From Sphingomonas sp. PP-CC-1A-547 (GTDB lineage: Bacteria; Pseudomonadota; Alphaproteobacteria; Sphingomonadales; Sphingomonadaceae), in contig NZ_RAPZ01000010.1 in NCBI RefSeq assembly GCF_003610375.1, positions 470,161 to 534,160 of the forward strand: a stretch of 64,000 nt of DNA, written 5' to 3'. Within the stretch, counting starts at the first letter, position 1. Every line of letters starts with the position of its first letter. Below the pieces are notes generated by a model that had not been told where the DNA came from, made no database searches, and saw nothing but the letters and a program-made list of their open reading frames with translations. Made by a program: the position numbers and the translations under genes. Below, one piece after another: positions 43,542-54,475 of the stretch.

Positions 43542-45706
43542 TTCGCTGGCAACTTCGTTATGATCTCGCCCGCATCGCTGGTGAAGGTGAACGTCGGGAC
43601 GCCTTCCTTAGCGAGCTGATTGACGAAGGTGCGGGCTTCCGAATCGGTCTTGAACGGGCCGGCGAGGACGCGGTTGGTCGCCTTCCACGGCGCGGTCCAG
43701 CCGCCGCGAGCGCCGAACACGGTCGGTGCCTTGGTCTTCGCCTTCTTCCACGCCTTGGGCAGGTCGCCCTCGGTCGCGCCGGTCGACACCTGCACCCAGG
43801 TCCGCGCGGGATTGGCGCGTGCGATCCGCTTTTCTTCGGCCGCGGCCTTGTCGGCGGCGAGCTTCTCGGCAGCGGCAGCCTTCTTCTCGGCAAGCGCCCT
43901 CTTGTCGGCGATGGCCTTTTTCGCCGCGGCCTTCTTGTCGAGCGCGGCCTTCTTGTCGGCGGCGAGCTTGTCCGCAGCCAGCGTCTTCGCCGCGGTCGCC
44001 TTGGCCGCTGCGTCGCGCTCGGTCTTAACCTTTGCCTCGGCCAGCACGCGCTCGGAATCATCTGAGACCGGGATCGCGGCTGGCGTCACGACCGGTGCGG
44101 GATGCATCGGCGCGACGTCAAGTTCGGACGCAGGAATCGACAGGCCCGCGACGATCCGCGCGAGGATCGAGTCCTCGCTCGCGGCGACCGCGTGGGTGCG
44201 TGGCGACGATGTGCCGGCTACCGGTGCGAGCGTGGACGAACTGGTGAAGCCGGGCGTCGGCGTCTCGGCGCTGGCGCTCTGCGCTGGGGCGACCTGCTGA
44301 ACGGGCGCCTGCTGTATCGGAGTCTGTAGCGGCGAAACCGAGGGCGCCGCCGTCGCCGACGCTGCGAGCGCATTCGCCGCGCGGGTCGGATCGGTTCGCG
44401 CCTGTCCCACCGGGATGGCCGCCATCTGCGTGGCTACGCTCTGCGGAAGCGTACCCGTCGTCGATGGCGCCGGGACGGTACGAGCGACAGACGATGGGCT
44501 CGGCTGGATAGTGGCCGAGACTACCGAGTTCGTTTCCGCAGCCGGATTGGTACGAGTGCCCTGAGCCGCAACGTTCGGTGCCGAATAGCTTGGTTGCGAA
44601 GGTTGGACAGTACGCGCCGGAAGCGGCTGCACCGTCTGCATCGGCGCTGCTGCGAGCTGGACGGGGGCAGTGTACGGGGTCCGAGCCGGAACCGTCGTCA
44701 GCGTACGTGGCGCGGTGGTCGTCGGCGGGACCGGTGCCGACGTCGTCACGGGTACTGGTGTTGACGACGGTCGCGTCACCGCTGCCATCTGGACACGGTC
44801 GCGGCTCGATCGGCGATCGCGCTTGTCCTTCTTGCCGGTTGTCGCAGCGACTGCGGGTTGCGGCGTTACGGCTGCCATCATTACCGGCGCGGTCGGATCT
44901 GCGGCTAGAATGCCCAAGGGTGGCGCCATCCGTGCATCCGCGAGGCGTGCCGGCGTCGCGTGGACTTCACCGAAATGTACCGCAAAGGCGCGGTCGCTTG
45001 CCGGCAGGTTGGGCAGGCGTTGGAAAAAGGGTTGCAGGCCTTGCGCCGTGCCTGCGGGCATCATCGTGGTTGCGATCTTCTCCGCGCCGGCGACGTCGCC
45101 GTTCATCGCGAGGATGAAGGCGCGGGATCGCCATGCGCCACGATCGCTCTTGAGCAGGAGCGGGTTGAGTTGCTGGATCGCGAGATCGGGCTTTCCGGAG
45201 ATGCCGAGCGACAACGCATAGCGACGGGTAGTCTCGTCGTCGGGCGCATCGCGGAGTGCCACCCGGTAGTCGCGCTGCGCCCGGTCCTGCTGGCCGATCA
45301 GGTCGTAGGCGAGGCCGCGATCGGCGGCGAAGTTGCGCGCGTCGAGGCCTAGGCCTTCCGCCTGCGCGTAGTAGCGTAGCGCTTCGCCGGGACGCTCGGA
45401 TCGGACGAGGATCGATGCCATCCCCGCCTTGGCGCGACCATCGCGCGGGTTCACCTTTTCCGCGCGCGCGAACAGCGCGGCCGCACCGCTGAGATCGCCC
45501 AGGCCCATCGACAGGTCGCCGGCCTTGATCAGCGCGTCGATGTTGCGGGGGTTGCTGGCGAGTTGGCGCATCACGTCGCCGAGCTTGTCCGCGTCGGTCG
45601 TGCCGGGGATCGCCTGGACGACGGCTTGCGCAGACGCGGCGGCTGGCACGGCCGCGAGCACGAGGGCCAGCGCGGCGGTCAGGAGATGATGGGAGGACCG
45701 GGTCAT
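43538..45706 (-). CDS. TPR and SPOR domain exported protein with KA-rich coiled coil
   Basis: Periplasmic protein of about 722 residues from ATG 45706 ([20 protein letters not shown]), a signal peptide. Tetratricopeptide repeats occupy residues about 30-230 ([35 protein letters not shown]). A very long linker rich in Ala, Pro, Thr, Ser and Val (near 240-510) follows. Then comes a Lys/Ala-rich TolA-like coiled coil ([20 protein letters not shown], near 560-635), and a C-terminal SPOR-type domain ([18 protein letters not shown] onward). The TPR plus SPOR combination suggests a peptidoglycan-linked scaffold. Coupled to dgt by a GTGA overlap; ftsZ lies upstream. No Shine-Dalgarno decides the start; ATG 45715 is an alternative. 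Confidence 0.83.
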   Translation of the reverse strand: MTRSSHHLLTAALALVLAAVPAAASAQAVVQAIPGTTDADKLGDVMRQLASNPRNIDALIKAGDLSMGLGDLSGAAALFARAEKVNPRDGRAKAGMASILVRSERPGEALRYYAQAEGLGLDARNFAADRGLAYDLIGQQDRAQRDYRVALRDAPDDETTRRYALSLGISGKPDLAIQQLNPLLLKSDRGAWRSRAFILAMNGDVAGAEKIATTMMPAGTAQGLQPFFQRLPNLPASDRAFAVHFGEVHATPARLADARMAPPLGILAADPTAPVMMAAVTPQPAVAATTGKKDKRDRRSSRDRVQMAAVTRPSSTPVPVTTSAPVPPTTTAPRTLTTVPARTPYTAPVQLAAAPMQTVQPLPARTVQPSQPSYSAPNVAAQGTRTNPAAETNSVVSATIQPSPSSVARTVPAPSTTGTLPQSVATQMAAIPVGQARTDPTRAANALAASATAAPSVSPLQTPIQQAPVQQVAPAQSASAETPTPGFTSSSTLAPVAGTSSPRTHAVAASEDSILARIVAGLSIPASELDVAPMHPAPVVTPAAIPVSDDSERVLAEAKVKTERDAAAKATAAKTLAADKLAADKKAALDKKAAAKKAIADKRALAEKKAAAAEKLAADKAAAEEKRIARANPARTWVQVSTGATEGDLPKAWKKAKTKAPTVFGARGGWTAPWKATNRVLAGPFKTDSEARTFVNQLAKEGVPTFTFTSDAGEIITKLPAK

Positions 45707-45865
45707 GAGGATCATCTGTCTAGACGCCAGCCCGACCGAACCGGCAATGTCTCGCACGCAACGGCGCGGCGAACTGGGCTGGGGCGGCGACGAATGCAGG
45801 GTTTTGCGTGCTCAAGCGCGGTAGCCTGCTTGCGTGCCCTCGCCCTTTGCCGCCTTCGGCGTCTC

Positions 45866-45888
45866 TCCCTCTCCCGGTGGGAGAGGGA
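45866..45888 (-). terminator. Hairpin after ftsZ, possible terminator/repeat
   Basis: TCCCTCTCCC and GGGAGAGGGA form a perfect 10-bp stem with loop GGT. Located about 70 bases after the ftsZ stop. It resembles a fragment of the G+C-rich dispersed repeats and could end the dcw transcript; there is no T-run. Confidence 0.5.
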
Positions 45889-45959
45889 TTTGAGCCGCGG
45901 CAGCTTGGCCGGGAGGACAAATTGTCAGGAAGGTATTGAGAAGCCTCGGCTATTCCGGC

Positions 45960-47537
45960 TTACTGGTTGTTCTGGCGATGTAGAAAGCGCGGGATGTCGA
46001 GCGGGTCCTGCGGAGTCGCCTCGCCGTCTTCCTTCGCAGCACCGCGTGCCGCATTCGACATCCGCTCGAACAGCGTACCGCCGAGCTTCACGCGCGGTGC
46101 GGCCGGCACCGCCTCGGGGGCAGCCTCGGCACCCGGAGCGAGCCAGCGACGACGTGCACCACCTTCGTCAGCAGCCGGCGTCGGCACCGGAACAGCCGGC
46201 GCGATCGGTGCGCGAGCGGGCGGCACCGACGATGCCGACGCCGGACGCGCGATCGGACCGCGGCCGTAAGGCTCGTCGCCATAGGTGCGCGGCGCGGGCG
46301 CAGGCTGCGGCGCAGGAGCAACCGGCGCAGGTGCGGCCTGCGGCACCATCGTCTCGGCACCGAGCACCAGCTCGTCATCCGACTTCGACGCGGACGGCTC
46401 GACTTCCGACGACGCGTTCAGGTCGAGCGGCTCTTCGTCGGCGGACGACGCAGCAGGCGCGGCCGACGAAGCGGCAGGCTCGCTCGGACGGAACGACGTA
46501 TTCTCGTCGGTCTTGCGCGATCCGAAGCTGAACGAGCGGGTTGGCTCGGGTGCAACTTCCGGCGGACGCGCATCGGCGTCGATCCCGGTCGCGACGACCG
46601 AAACGCGGATCTTGCCTTCGAGCTCCTGGTTGAACGCCGAACCCCAGATGATGTTCGCATCGGGATCGACCAGGTCGCGGATGTGATTCGCGGCTTCGTC
46701 GACTTCGAGCAGGCGCATGTCGTCACCGCCGGTGATCGAGATGATGACGCCCTTTGCGCCGCGCATGCTGACGCCTTCGAGCAGCGGGTTCGAGATCGCC
46801 TTCTGCGCAGCTTCGAGCGCGCGGTTGTCGCCGCTTGCCTCGCCGGTGCCCATCATCGCCTTGCCCATCTCCTGCATCACCGAGCGGACGTCGGCGAAAT
46901 CGAGGTTGATGAGACCCGGCATCACCATCAGGTCGGTGATGCTGCGGACGCCCTGCTGGAGCACCTCGTCCGCCATCGTGAACGCTTCCTTGAAGGTCGT
47001 GTTCGCGTTGGCGATGAGGAACAGATTCTGGTTCGGAATGACGATCAGCGTGTCGACATACTTCTGCAGCTCGTCGATGCCGCCCTCGGCCGACTTGGCA
47101 CGACGGTTGCCCTCGAATGCGAACGGCTTGGTCACGACGCCCACCGTGAGTATGCCCATGTCGCGCGCCGCCTTGGCGATGACCGGCGCTGCGCCCGTAC
47201 CCGTGCCGCCGCCCATGCCGGCGGTGATGAAGCACATGTGCGCGCCTTCGAGCATCTTGGCGAGCTGGTCGATCGTCTCTTCGGCGGCCGCGCGACCGAT
47301 CTCGGGACGGCTACCGGCGCCGAGACCCTGCGTGATCTTGGTGCCGAGCTGAATCCGCTGCGGTGCGGTGGACTGCTTCAACGCCTGCGCGTCGGTGTTC
47401 GCCACGAGGAAGTCGACGCCCTGGACGTCGGCCCGCATCATGTTGGCGATCGCGTTGCCGCCCGCGCCGCCGACGCCGATCACCGCGATGCGGGGGGCCA
47501 GATCGTCCACTTCGGGACTAAGGAATTCGATGCTCAT
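45960..47537 (-). CDS. ftsZ: Cell division protein FtsZ
   Basis: Tubulin-like GTPase that forms the Z-ring. The ATG at 47537 follows GGAG ([20 protein letters not shown]). It has 525 residues. The GTP signature [17 protein letters not shown] is near residues 104-120, and the T7 loop and [11 protein letters not shown] (near 205) are present. A long Ala/Pro-rich linker follows, then the conserved tail DIPRFLHRQ, the binding site for FtsA and other partners. The extended linker of about 200 residues is typical of alphaproteobacteria. A 113-bp spacer before ftsA may hold its own promoter. Confidence 0.98.
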   Translation of the reverse strand: MSIEFLSPEVDDLAPRIAVIGVGGAGGNAIANMMRADVQGVDFLVANTDAQALKQSTAPQRIQLGTKITQGLGAGSRPEIGRAAAEETIDQLAKMLEGAHMCFITAGMGGGTGTGAAPVIAKAARDMGILTVGVVTKPFAFEGNRRAKSAEGGIDELQKYVDTLIVIPNQNLFLIANANTTFKEAFTMADEVLQQGVRSITDLMVMPGLINLDFADVRSVMQEMGKAMMGTGEASGDNRALEAAQKAISNPLLEGVSMRGAKGVIISITGGDDMRLLEVDEAANHIRDLVDPDANIIWGSAFNQELEGKIRVSVVATGIDADARPPEVAPEPTRSFSFGSRKTDENTSFRPSEPAASSAAPAASSADEEPLDLNASSEVEPSASKSDDELVLGAETMVPQAAPAPVAPAPQPAPAPRTYGDEPYGRGPIARPASASSVPPARAPIAPAVPVPTPAADEGGARRRWLAPGAEAAPEAVPAAPRVKLGGTLFERMSNAARGAAKEDGEATPQDPLDIPRFLHRQNNQ

Positions 47538-47650
47538 CGCCGTTCTCCGCACAACCCGGTAGATACGCTACGGCCGGGCCCCTGATTAATCTGTCTGCAC
47601 CAACGTCACGGCCTGTTCCAGCCGAAATAACGCCAGCGCCCTCGAAACTC

Positions 47651-48913
47651 TTAATAATTCGCGCGTGCCGCCTGAATCAACTTGCGCATCATGCCCATAC
47701 CCTTTGGCCGATGCACCGTCGTCCGCTGCGGCGCGAGCCCGCGAAGGTCGATCGGGTTGGTCGCCGCATAGAAAGCCAACCCCGCTAGCGTCGCGAACGC
47801 CGGTCCGCCATGCGCTTCCGGCAGCGCGGTCAGACCACGCGGTCGACCGATCCGCACCGACCGCCCAAGCGCCTGTTGCGCATAGTCGGCGATGCCCTTC
47901 AGCTCGGCACCACCGCCGGTCAGCACGACCTGACGCCCGACCGGCCCCTCGAACTTCAGCTTGGTGAGCGCATTGCGCACTTCACCCATCTGATGCTCGA
48001 GCCGCTGGCGGATCACGCCAATCAGCTGCGCCTTGGTGATCTGCGCGCCCTCGCCCGCGCCGTCCTCCGCGGAGATCGGCATGACCGGGATCATGTCGTG
48101 ATTGTCGCGCGGCGACGCATTCGCCGAGCCATGGAAGCACTTCATCCGCTCGGCATTCTGCCGCCGCGTGCCGAACGCGCTGGCGATATCATCCGTAATG
48201 TCCTGCGCACCGATCGGGATCGAGGTCAGCCCGACCAGCATGCCCCCTGCGAACAGCGACACGTTGGTGATCCCCGCCCCCATCTCGACCAGCGCGACGC
48301 CAAGCTCGCGCTCCTCGTCGCTGAGGCAGGCGAGCCCGGTCGCGACCGGCGAGGCGATGATCGACTTCACTTCGAGATGCGCCGACCGCACGCAGAGATC
48401 GAGGTTGCGCACCGGCGAACCATCCGCGGCGACGACATGGATGTGCACCCCAAGCCGGTCGGCATGCAAACCGAGTGGCGTCTTCACCCCCGTCAGCCCG
48501 TCGAGCGTATAGAGCGCCGGCTGCGCGTGGAGCACCATGCGGCCCTGCGGATCGATCGAGTTGCGCCCCGCGGCGAGCAACGCGTCGATATCCTGCTGCT
48601 CGACACGGTGGCCGCCCAGTTCGAACTCGACCTCGGCGACGTCGGACACGAGCCCGCCGGCCGAGAATCCGACCCAGACATTCTCGATGTTGATCCCGGC
48701 GATCCGCTCGGCCTGCTCGACCGCCTCGCGCACAGCCGCCTCGGTCGTCGCCATGTCGGCGATATAGCCGCGCTTGACGCCGCGGCTCTCGCGCTGCCCG
48801 GTGCCGAGCACGATCAGCTCGCCGCCGTCCCCCTTCTGCGCGATCATCGCCGAAACCTTCGACGACCCGATATCGAGCGCCGTGATCAGCCCTTCCGGTG
48901 CCACCTTAGCCAT
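47651..48913 (-). CDS. ftsA: Cell division protein FtsA
   Basis: Actin-like ATPase that tethers FtsZ to the membrane. It has 420 residues. The phosphate-1 loop LITALDIGSSKVSAMIA is near the N-terminus. VEMGAGITNVSLFAGG is the phosphate-2 motif near residue 207, and VVLTGGGAELKGIADYA is the adenosine motif near 328. The C-terminal amphipathic membrane helix GMMRKLIQAARANY ends the protein. The ATG at 48913 is 1 base after the ftsQ stop; GGGA within ftsQ is the Shine-Dalgarno. Confidence 0.97.
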   Translation of the reverse strand: MAKVAPEGLITALDIGSSKVSAMIAQKGDGGELIVLGTGQRESRGVKRGYIADMATTEAAVREAVEQAERIAGINIENVWVGFSAGGLVSDVAEVEFELGGHRVEQQDIDALLAAGRNSIDPQGRMVLHAQPALYTLDGLTGVKTPLGLHADRLGVHIHVVAADGSPVRNLDLCVRSAHLEVKSIIASPVATGLACLSDEERELGVALVEMGAGITNVSLFAGGMLVGLTSIPIGAQDITDDIASAFGTRRQNAERMKCFHGSANASPRDNHDMIPVMPISAEDGAGEGAQITKAQLIGVIRQRLEHQMGEVRNALTKLKFEGPVGRQVVLTGGGAELKGIADYAQQALGRSVRIGRPRGLTALPEAHGGPAFATLAGLAFYAATNPIDLRGLAPQRTTVHRPKGMGMMRKLIQAARANY

Positions 48914-48914
48914 G

Positions 48915-49877
48915 TCATCCCTCCCCGCCCGTTACGTTCGCGCCCGCCGTTTGCGACGGAGTATTCGCAGTCTCGCCTGCCGTTGGCACGCTGGTCGGTG
49001 CTGGCACGTCGACGCTGTGCGCCAGGCTCGCGCCCGGCTTGCGCGCGACCAGCTTGGTCGGATCGCGCATGTCGAACCGGATCCAGCCGCGCCCCAGCAG
49101 CGGCCTCGCCCCATCCAGTTCAGCGAACTTCACCAGCGCACGAGGTGCACCGTCTTCCGGCAGCGCCAACGTCTCGCCGCTCTCGAACGTCAGGTCCCAG
49201 CGCCGATTACCGACCCAGGTCGCCGCCTTCACGCGCGGCTTCAGCGCAGGCGCGGCGGCGAGCAGCGTCTGGTACGACGCCTCCTGCCGATCCGCGCCCG
49301 GCCCGATCACCAGCGGCAAGTTCGGGATCGCGTCGGGCTGGACCGGCTCCAGCAGCACGCCGGACGAATCGATCAGCGTGAGTTGGCCATTGTCCTGCCA
49401 TACCGCCGCGGGCGTGCGCTCGACGATATCGACCAGCATCGTATTCGGCAGCCGCCGCGACACATGCGCGTCCGCGATCCAGCCATAGCGCAGCAGTTTC
49501 TGCCGCACCGCTTCCAGGTCGACCGACAGCATCGACGTCTGGTTCTGCTTGTCCTCCAGCGCGACCGCATAGACCGACATCCGGTCCATCCGCTTGAGGC
49601 CCGTCACCTCGATCTGCTCGACCTTGAAGCCAGCGCGCCCGGCGCCCTCGGCCACCGCCGCGCCGATCATGCCGGGAATGCCGACCCACGTCGCCGCCGC
49701 GATCGCCACCGCGCCGCCCGCGCCGAGGATCGACCACGTCGCGATTTTCCGAAGCGTGTCCTCGCTGACCGGGAGCATCCCGACCAGCCGGTCCATCGCC
49801 GACACCTTCTTGACCGCGACTTTACGCCGCGGGGCGGGCCGCTTGGGCGGCGGACCGCGCTTGATCGTGCGGCTCAT
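48915..49877 (-). CDS. ftsQ: Cell division protein FtsQ
   Basis: Bitopic divisome protein, 320 residues. A basic N-terminus (RTIKRGPPPKRPAPRRKVAV) precedes one membrane helix (near residues 43-69, ATWSILGAGGAVAIAAATWV). The POTRA domain begins near FKVEQIEVTGLKRMDRMSVY (residue 83) and contacts FtsK and FtsB. The FtsQ domain follows, with VDIVERTPAAVWQDNG. Its ATG overlaps the ddl stop (ATGA). Confidence 0.93.
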   Translation of the reverse strand: MSRTIKRGPPPKRPAPRRKVAVKKVSAMDRLVGMLPVSEDTLRKIATWSILGAGGAVAIAAATWVGIPGMIGAAVAEGAGRAGFKVEQIEVTGLKRMDRMSVYAVALEDKQNQTSMLSVDLEAVRQKLLRYGWIADAHVSRRLPNTMLVDIVERTPAAVWQDNGQLTLIDSSGVLLEPVQPDAIPNLPLVIGPGADRQEASYQTLLAAAPALKPRVKAATWVGNRRWDLTFESGETLALPEDGAPRALVKFAELDGARPLLGRGWIRFDMRDPTKLVARKPGASLAHSVDVPAPTSVPTAGETANTPSQTAGANVTGGEG

Positions 49878-50812
49878 GGGGAAGGATGATCCTGAAGCGC
49901 CTCATCGACGATCGCCTGGACCAGCTCGGCATAGCTCATGCCGATATGCCGCGCCTGTTCGGGCACGAGGCTCAGCGGCGTCATCCCCGGCTGCGTGTTC
50001 ACCTCGAGCAGGAACAGCCCGTCGACGCCGCGCTCGTCATCCCAACGGAAGTCCGACCGCGACGCGCCCTTGCAGCCGAGCAACCGGTGCGCTTCGAGCG
50101 CGAGGCTCTTGCACGCGTCGGTGATCTCGTCGGGAATCTCCGCCGGGCAGACGTGAACGGTCATTCCGTCGGTGTATTTCGCGTCGTAATCGTACCAGCC
50201 GCTCTTGGGCTTCAACTCGGTCACGCCCAGTGCCTTGCCGCCGAGCACCGCGGTCGTCAGCTCACGCCCACGAATATACGGCTCGGCGAGCAATTCCTCG
50301 AACTCTCCCCACGGCCCGACGCTGTCGCGCGAAATCGGATTGCCGTAATTGCCGCTGTCGGTGACGATCGCCACGCCAACCGAGGAGCCCTCGTTGACCG
50401 GCTTCAGCACGTAGGGCCGCGCCATCGGATCGCTCTCGAACAAATCCGCCGACTTGACGATCCGCCCACCCGGCATCGGCACGCCCGCGGGCACGAGCAG
50501 CAGCTTGGTCAGCACCTTGTCGATCGCAATCACCGACGTGGCGAGGCCGGAATGCGTGTAGCGCAACCCCATCAGATCGAGCAGCCCCTGCACTGAACCG
50601 TCTTCCCCCGGCGTCCCATGCAGCGCGTTGAACACAAGATCAGGCTCGGCCTCGGCGAGCTTGGCGGCAACATCCCGCCCCATATCGATCCGCGTAACCC
50701 GGTGCCCGAGCGACTCCAGCGCGTCCGCACAGCCGTTACCCGACATCAGCGACACCTCACGCTCCGCCGACCAGCCGCCCATCAGGACCGCGATGTGAAG
50801 TGGCGCGCTCAC
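49874..50812 (-). CDS. ddl: D-alanine--D-alanine ligase
   Basis: ATP-dependent ligase making the D-Ala-D-Ala terminus of peptidoglycan precursors. It has 312 residues. The start is GTG at 50812, overlapping the murB stop (GTGA). LMGGWSAEREVSLMSGNG carries the catalytic Glu, FNALHGTPGEDGSVQGLL the Ser region, and RSDFRWDD and LEVNTQPGMTPLSLVPEQA the magnesium and substrate residues. The preceding palindromic element supplies GGAGGGGAG just before the GTG. Confidence 0.96.
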   Translation of the reverse strand: MSAPLHIAVLMGGWSAEREVSLMSGNGCADALESLGHRVTRIDMGRDVAAKLAEAEPDLVFNALHGTPGEDGSVQGLLDLMGLRYTHSGLATSVIAIDKVLTKLLLVPAGVPMPGGRIVKSADLFESDPMARPYVLKPVNEGSSVGVAIVTDSGNYGNPISRDSVGPWGEFEELLAEPYIRGRELTTAVLGGKALGVTELKPKSGWYDYDAKYTDGMTVHVCPAEIPDEITDACKSLALEAHRLLGCKGASRSDFRWDDERGVDGLFLLEVNTQPGMTPLSLVPEQARHIGMSYAELVQAIVDEALQDHPSP

Positions 50813-51921
50813 TGCTCCCCTCCCGCCTGCGGGAGGGGTCGGGGGAGGGGTTGATGGGAGATGCCGGTATCCAGACCGCCCTCCCCCGCCCCCTCCCGCA
50901 AGCGGGAGGGGAGGTACTCACCAACCCGCTGGATTTCCCATTCCAACGTCACCCCCGAATGCGCCTTCACTCTATCCCGTACCTCTTCACCAAGCGCCTC
51001 GATCTTCGCGCTCGACGCGGACCCGAGATTCAGCAGGAAATTGCAATGCTTCTCACTGACCTGCGCGTCGCCGCGAGTCAGCCCCCGACACCCGGCCGCG
51101 TCGATCAACGCCCACGCCTTGTGCCCCTCGGGGTTCTTGAACGTCGACCCACCCGTGCGCGAACGGAGAGGCTGCGAAGCCTCGCGCTCGGCGGCGATCC
51201 GGTCCATCTCCGCACCGATCACGGCTGGCTCGCCGGGCGTACCGGAGAACACCGCTTCGACCACGACTGCGCCCGCGGGCAGGTCCGAGTGACGATAGGT
51301 GAACCCGAGTTTCTCCGCGGACCAGACTTCGACCGAACCCTCCCGCGTAACCACGGTAGCCTCGACCAGAATATCGCTGACATCCCGTCCATAAGCGCCA
51401 GCGTTCATTCGAACCGCACCCCCGACTGTTCCCGGAATCCCACGCAGAAACTCAAGCCCGGCAATGCCAGCGTCCCGCGCGGCGCTGGAAACGGTAATCC
51501 CCATCGCCCCTGCCCCTGCTCGCACGCGGCCATCCTGCACTGAAACCTTGGCCATTGCCTTGGGAAGCCTCACCACGACGCCCGGCACACCACCGTCCCG
51601 CACGATCAGGTTCGAGCCGACCCCGACCGGCAGCACCGGCGTCGCAGGATCGAGAGTCTTCAGCAACCCCGCCAGATCCTCGACATCCGCAGGCCGCACC
51701 AGCCACTCCGCCGGGCCACCGGTACGAAACCAGATAAAGTCCGCCAGACTGCCGTTAGCCGTCAGAGACCCACGCAAATCCTCCCCGGCACGGGGAGGGG
51801 GACCGCCAAAGGCGGTGGAGGGGGCGCTGCCAGAAGCGTTACGCTCGTGGACGCCCCCCTCCACCATGCCTTGCATGGTCCCCCTCCCCGTGCCGGGGAG
51901 GATTTGCGACGCGCCACTCAC
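50809..51921 (-). CDS. murB: UDP-N-acetylenolpyruvoylglucosamine reductase with two inserted elements
   Basis: FAD/NADPH reductase that makes UDP-MurNAc. The GTG at 51921 overlaps the murC stop (GTGA), so the start is upstream of the first element. It has 370 residues. Residues about 5-50 are encoded by a family A palindrome ([10 protein letters not shown] ... [10 protein letters not shown]). The enzyme then begins at [23 protein letters not shown] motifs: [18 protein letters not shown] near 110 and [20 protein letters not shown] near 165. [20 protein letters not shown] holds the Ser acid and follows near 270. The last 33 residues are from a family B element ([11 protein letters not shown]...). 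Without both, the core is about 290 residues, normal for this family. Confidence 0.95.
   Translation of the reverse strand: MSGASQILPGTGRGTMQGMVEGGVHERNASGSAPSTAFGGPPPRAGEDLRGSLTANGSLADFIWFRTGGPAEWLVRPADVEDLAGLLKTLDPATPVLPVGVGSNLIVRDGGVPGVVVRLPKAMAKVSVQDGRVRAGAGAMGITVSSAARDAGIAGLEFLRGIPGTVGGAVRMNAGAYGRDVSDILVEATVVTREGSVEVWSAEKLGFTYRHSDLPAGAVVVEAVFSGTPGEPAVIGAEMDRIAAEREASQPLRSRTGGSTFKNPEGHKAWALIDAAGCRGLTRGDAQVSEKHCNFLLNLGSASSAKIEALGEEVRDRVKAHSGVTLEWEIQRVGEYLPSRLREGAGEGGLDTGISHQPLPRPLPQAGGEQ
50815..50913 (-). repeat. Palindromic element family B at the murB 3' end
   Basis: Arms CTCCCCTCCCGCCTGCGGGA and TCCCGCAAGCGGGAGGGGAG with a centre of about 27 bases. Translated in the same phase as the rnr copy (LREGxGEGG). 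Its left end gives the ddl GTG its Shine-Dalgarno. Confidence 0.92.
51773..51908 (-). repeat. Palindromic element family A at the murB 5' end
   Basis: A perfect 32-base terminal inverted repeat (CGCAAATCCTCCCCGGCACG and onward to GGGGACC) bounds a nested inner palindrome (GGTGGAGGGGGCG / CGCCCCCCTCCACC). The whole element is 136 bp. Translated in murB. Confidence 0.95.
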
Positions 51922-53336
51922 GCCAGCACCTTCCCGCGTTCGGCAGCGATCGCATCGGCCAACCCGGCCGCCCACTTCGTAATGTCGCCAGCCCCGAGGC
52001 AAACGACCATGTCGTCAGCCTCGATCGTCGCCGCCAACTCCACCGCCAGCGCATCCGCATCCGCGACCACACCCGCGAACCGGTGCCCGCGCCGCTTCAA
52101 CCCCTCGACCAAAGCCGCCGCATCGACACCCTCCACAGGCGCTTCACCCGCCGCGTAGACCGGCGTCACCAGCACGCGATCCGCATCGTTGAACGCAGTC
52201 TGGAAATCCTCCATCAGATTGCCGAGACGCGAATACCGATGCGGTTGCACGACCGCGATCACACGACCCTTCACGCCCTCGCGCGCTGCCGCCAGCACCG
52301 CGCGGATCTCCACCGGGTGATGGCCGTAATCGTCGATGATCGTCACGCCGTCGACTTCGCCGACGTTGGTGAAGCGCCGCTTCACGCCGTCGAACTTGGC
52401 GAACCCCTGCTGGATCGTCGCGTCCGCAATCCCGAGTTCCAGCGCCACCCCGATCGCCGCCAGCGCGTTCTGCACGTTGTGCCGCCCCGGCATCGGCATC
52501 TCGATTCCCGCGATCGTCCGCGTGGCGCCATCACGCGCGCGCACCACGCAATCGAAGCGGTTGCCGCCCGGGATCGGCGTGACCTCGACGCCGCGCACAT
52601 CCGCCTGCGCCGAGAAGCCGTACGTCACGACCCGGCGGTCACGCACCCGCGGCAGGATCCCCTGCACCTCCGGATGATCGAGGCACAGCAGCGCCGCGCC
52701 ATAGAATGGCACGTTCTCGACAAACTCGACGAACGCATCCTTCACCGCGTCGAACGAGCCGTAATGGTCGAGATGCTCGGGATCGATGTTGGTGACCACC
52801 GCGATCGTCCCGTCGAGCCGCAGGAAGCTGCCGTCGCTCTCGTCCGCCTCGACCACCATCCAGTTGCTCGCACCCAGTCGCGCGTTCGAGCCGTACGAGT
52901 TGATGATCCCGCCGTTGATGACGGTCGGATCGACGCCGCCGGCATCGAGCAATGCCGCGACCATCGAGGTCGTCGTGGTCTTGCCGTGCGTACCCGCGAC
53001 CGCGACGGTCGACTTCAGGCGCATCAGTTCGGCGAGCATTTCCGCCCGCCGCACCACCGGCACGCGCGCATTGAGCGCCGCCTCGACCTCCGGGTTCGAA
53101 CGCACGATCGCGGTCGACACTACCACCACCGCGGCGTCGCCGATGTTCGACGCCGCATGGCCGATCGCGACCGGGATGCCCTTGTCGCGCAACCCCTGCA
53201 CGACATAGCCCTCGGCGACGTCCGAGCCCTGCACGCGGTAGCCGAGGTTCTTCATCACCTCGGCGATGCCCGACATGCCGATCCCGCCGATCCCGACGAA
53301 GTGGATCGTGCCGATATCCGTTGCGACGCCCTTCAT
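51918..53336 (-). CDS. murC: UDP-N-acetylmuramate--L-alanine ligase
   Basis: Adds L-alanine to UDP-MurNAc, cytoplasmic. It has 472 residues from ATG 53336, which overlaps the murG stop (ATGA). The N-terminal Rossmann motif [20 protein letters not shown] is near residue 11. The ATP site [18 protein letters not shown] is near 115, and the central-domain magnesium residues and [13 protein letters not shown] follow. The C-terminal domain has [15 protein letters not shown] near 345. All Mur ligase invariants are visible. Confidence 0.97.
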   Translation of the reverse strand: MKGVATDIGTIHFVGIGGIGMSGIAEVMKNLGYRVQGSDVAEGYVVQGLRDKGIPVAIGHAASNIGDAAVVVVSTAIVRSNPEVEAALNARVPVVRRAEMLAELMRLKSTVAVAGTHGKTTTTSMVAALLDAGGVDPTVINGGIINSYGSNARLGASNWMVVEADESDGSFLRLDGTIAVVTNIDPEHLDHYGSFDAVKDAFVEFVENVPFYGAALLCLDHPEVQGILPRVRDRRVVTYGFSAQADVRGVEVTPIPGGNRFDCVVRARDGATRTIAGIEMPMPGRHNVQNALAAIGVALELGIADATIQQGFAKFDGVKRRFTNVGEVDGVTIIDDYGHHPVEIRAVLAAAREGVKGRVIAVVQPHRYSRLGNLMEDFQTAFNDADRVLVTPVYAAGEAPVEGVDAAALVEGLKRRGHRFAGVVADADALAVELAATIEADDMVVCLGAGDITKWAAGLADAIAAERGKVLA

Positions 53337-54475
53337 GCGAACTGCGCCTTGGGCTTGGAGGGCACACCGACCGGAATGCGCGACAACGGTGCGTCTAGGC
53401 TCTCGACCAGATCCGCCAGATCGCTCGCCGCGTTCGGCCGCCCGCAACTGCGCGCACGCCCCGCCGCGTTCTGCAACGCCGCCGGATCGAGCCCGAGTTT
53501 CTGCATCTGCTTGGCCAGTTCCACTGCGGTAAAGTCTCCTTGCGCGATCGTTCGCGCACCGCCCGCCCGCGTGATCTCGCGCGCGTTCACGGTCTGGTGA
53601 TCGTCGGTTGCGCCCGGCAGAGGCACCAAAATCGCCGGACGCCCCGCCGCGGTAAGTTCCGAAATCGTCGAAGCGCCCGCACGTGCGATGACCAGATGCG
53701 CCCACGCCAGTTGCTCGGGCATATCGGGCAGATACGTCGCCAGCTCGGCCGGAATATGATGCTCGGCGTACTTGGCGCGAACCGCGTCGATATCCTCGAT
53801 CCGCGCCTGATGCGTCACCTGCAACCGCCGCCGGAACGTCACCGGGAGCATCGCCAGACCATCGGGCACGACCTGCGACAGGATGCTCGCTCCCTGGCTC
53901 CCGCCGGTCACGAGCACACGGAAGATCCCGTCCTCCTCTAGCAGCGGATACGGTCGCGAGCGCAACGCCAGCACCGCCTCGCGCACCGGATTGCCGACCA
54001 GATGCGCCTTGCCCAGCAGCTTCGGCGCGAGGCGCTCGGTCGGCTCGGACGAGGTCGCGATCGCGTCGACGCGCCCCGCGACGAAGCGGTTCACGCGCCC
54101 CAGCACCGCGTTCTGCTCGTGCACCGCAGTCGGAATCTTGTCCGCGAACGCCGCGAGCAATGCCGGCAATGCAGGATAGCCACCGAAGCCGATCACCGCG
54201 GCGGGCTTGAACGTCCGGTACAGCTCGCGCGCCATCGCCCGCCCGCGCCACATCTCCCGCGTGGCCCGCGCCCAGCCGAGCGGCCCGCCGGTAAAGCGTC
54301 CCGCCGGCAGGACATGCGTCTGGATATCCTCGAACAGCCCCGGAAACCGCACGCCGCGCGCGTCGCTGACCAGCGCGACACGGTGGCCGCGCTTGGTCAG
54401 TTCGGCCGCGAGCGCCGCTGCCGGGACCATGTGTCCCCCGGTCCCACCGGCTGCGAGGACATAATGCTTACTCAT
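53333..54475 (-). CDS. murG: UDP-GlcNAc:undecaprenyl-PP-MurNAc-pentapeptide transferase
   Basis: Glycosyltransferase (GT-B, family 28) that makes lipid II at the inner face of the membrane. It has 380 residues. Glycine loop 1 is [35 protein letters not shown], then [17 protein letters not shown] (third G loop, near 192) and [20 protein letters not shown] (near 265) follow. The ATG overlaps the ftsW stop (ATGA). Confidence 0.97.
   Translation of the reverse strand: MSKHYVLAAGGTGGHMVPAAALAAELTKRGHRVALVSDARGVRFPGLFEDIQTHVLPAGRFTGGPLGWARATREMWRGRAMARELYRTFKPAAVIGFGGYPALPALLAAFADKIPTAVHEQNAVLGRVNRFVAGRVDAIATSSEPTERLAPKLLGKAHLVGNPVREAVLALRSRPYPLLEEDGIFRVLVTGGSQGASILSQVVPDGLAMLPVTFRRRLQVTHQARIEDIDAVRAKYAEHHIPAELATYLPDMPEQLAWAHLVIARAGASTISELTAAGRPAILVPLPGATDDHQTVNAREITRAGGARTIAQGDFTAVELAKQMQKLGLDPAALQNAAGRARSCGRPNAASDLADLVESLDAPLSRIPVGVPSKPKAQFA

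Noticed and set aside
45837..45910. Possible CRISPR or tandem array in the G+C-rich repeats near ftsZ
   Set aside because: Only a single hairpin is present; there are no regularly spaced direct repeats.
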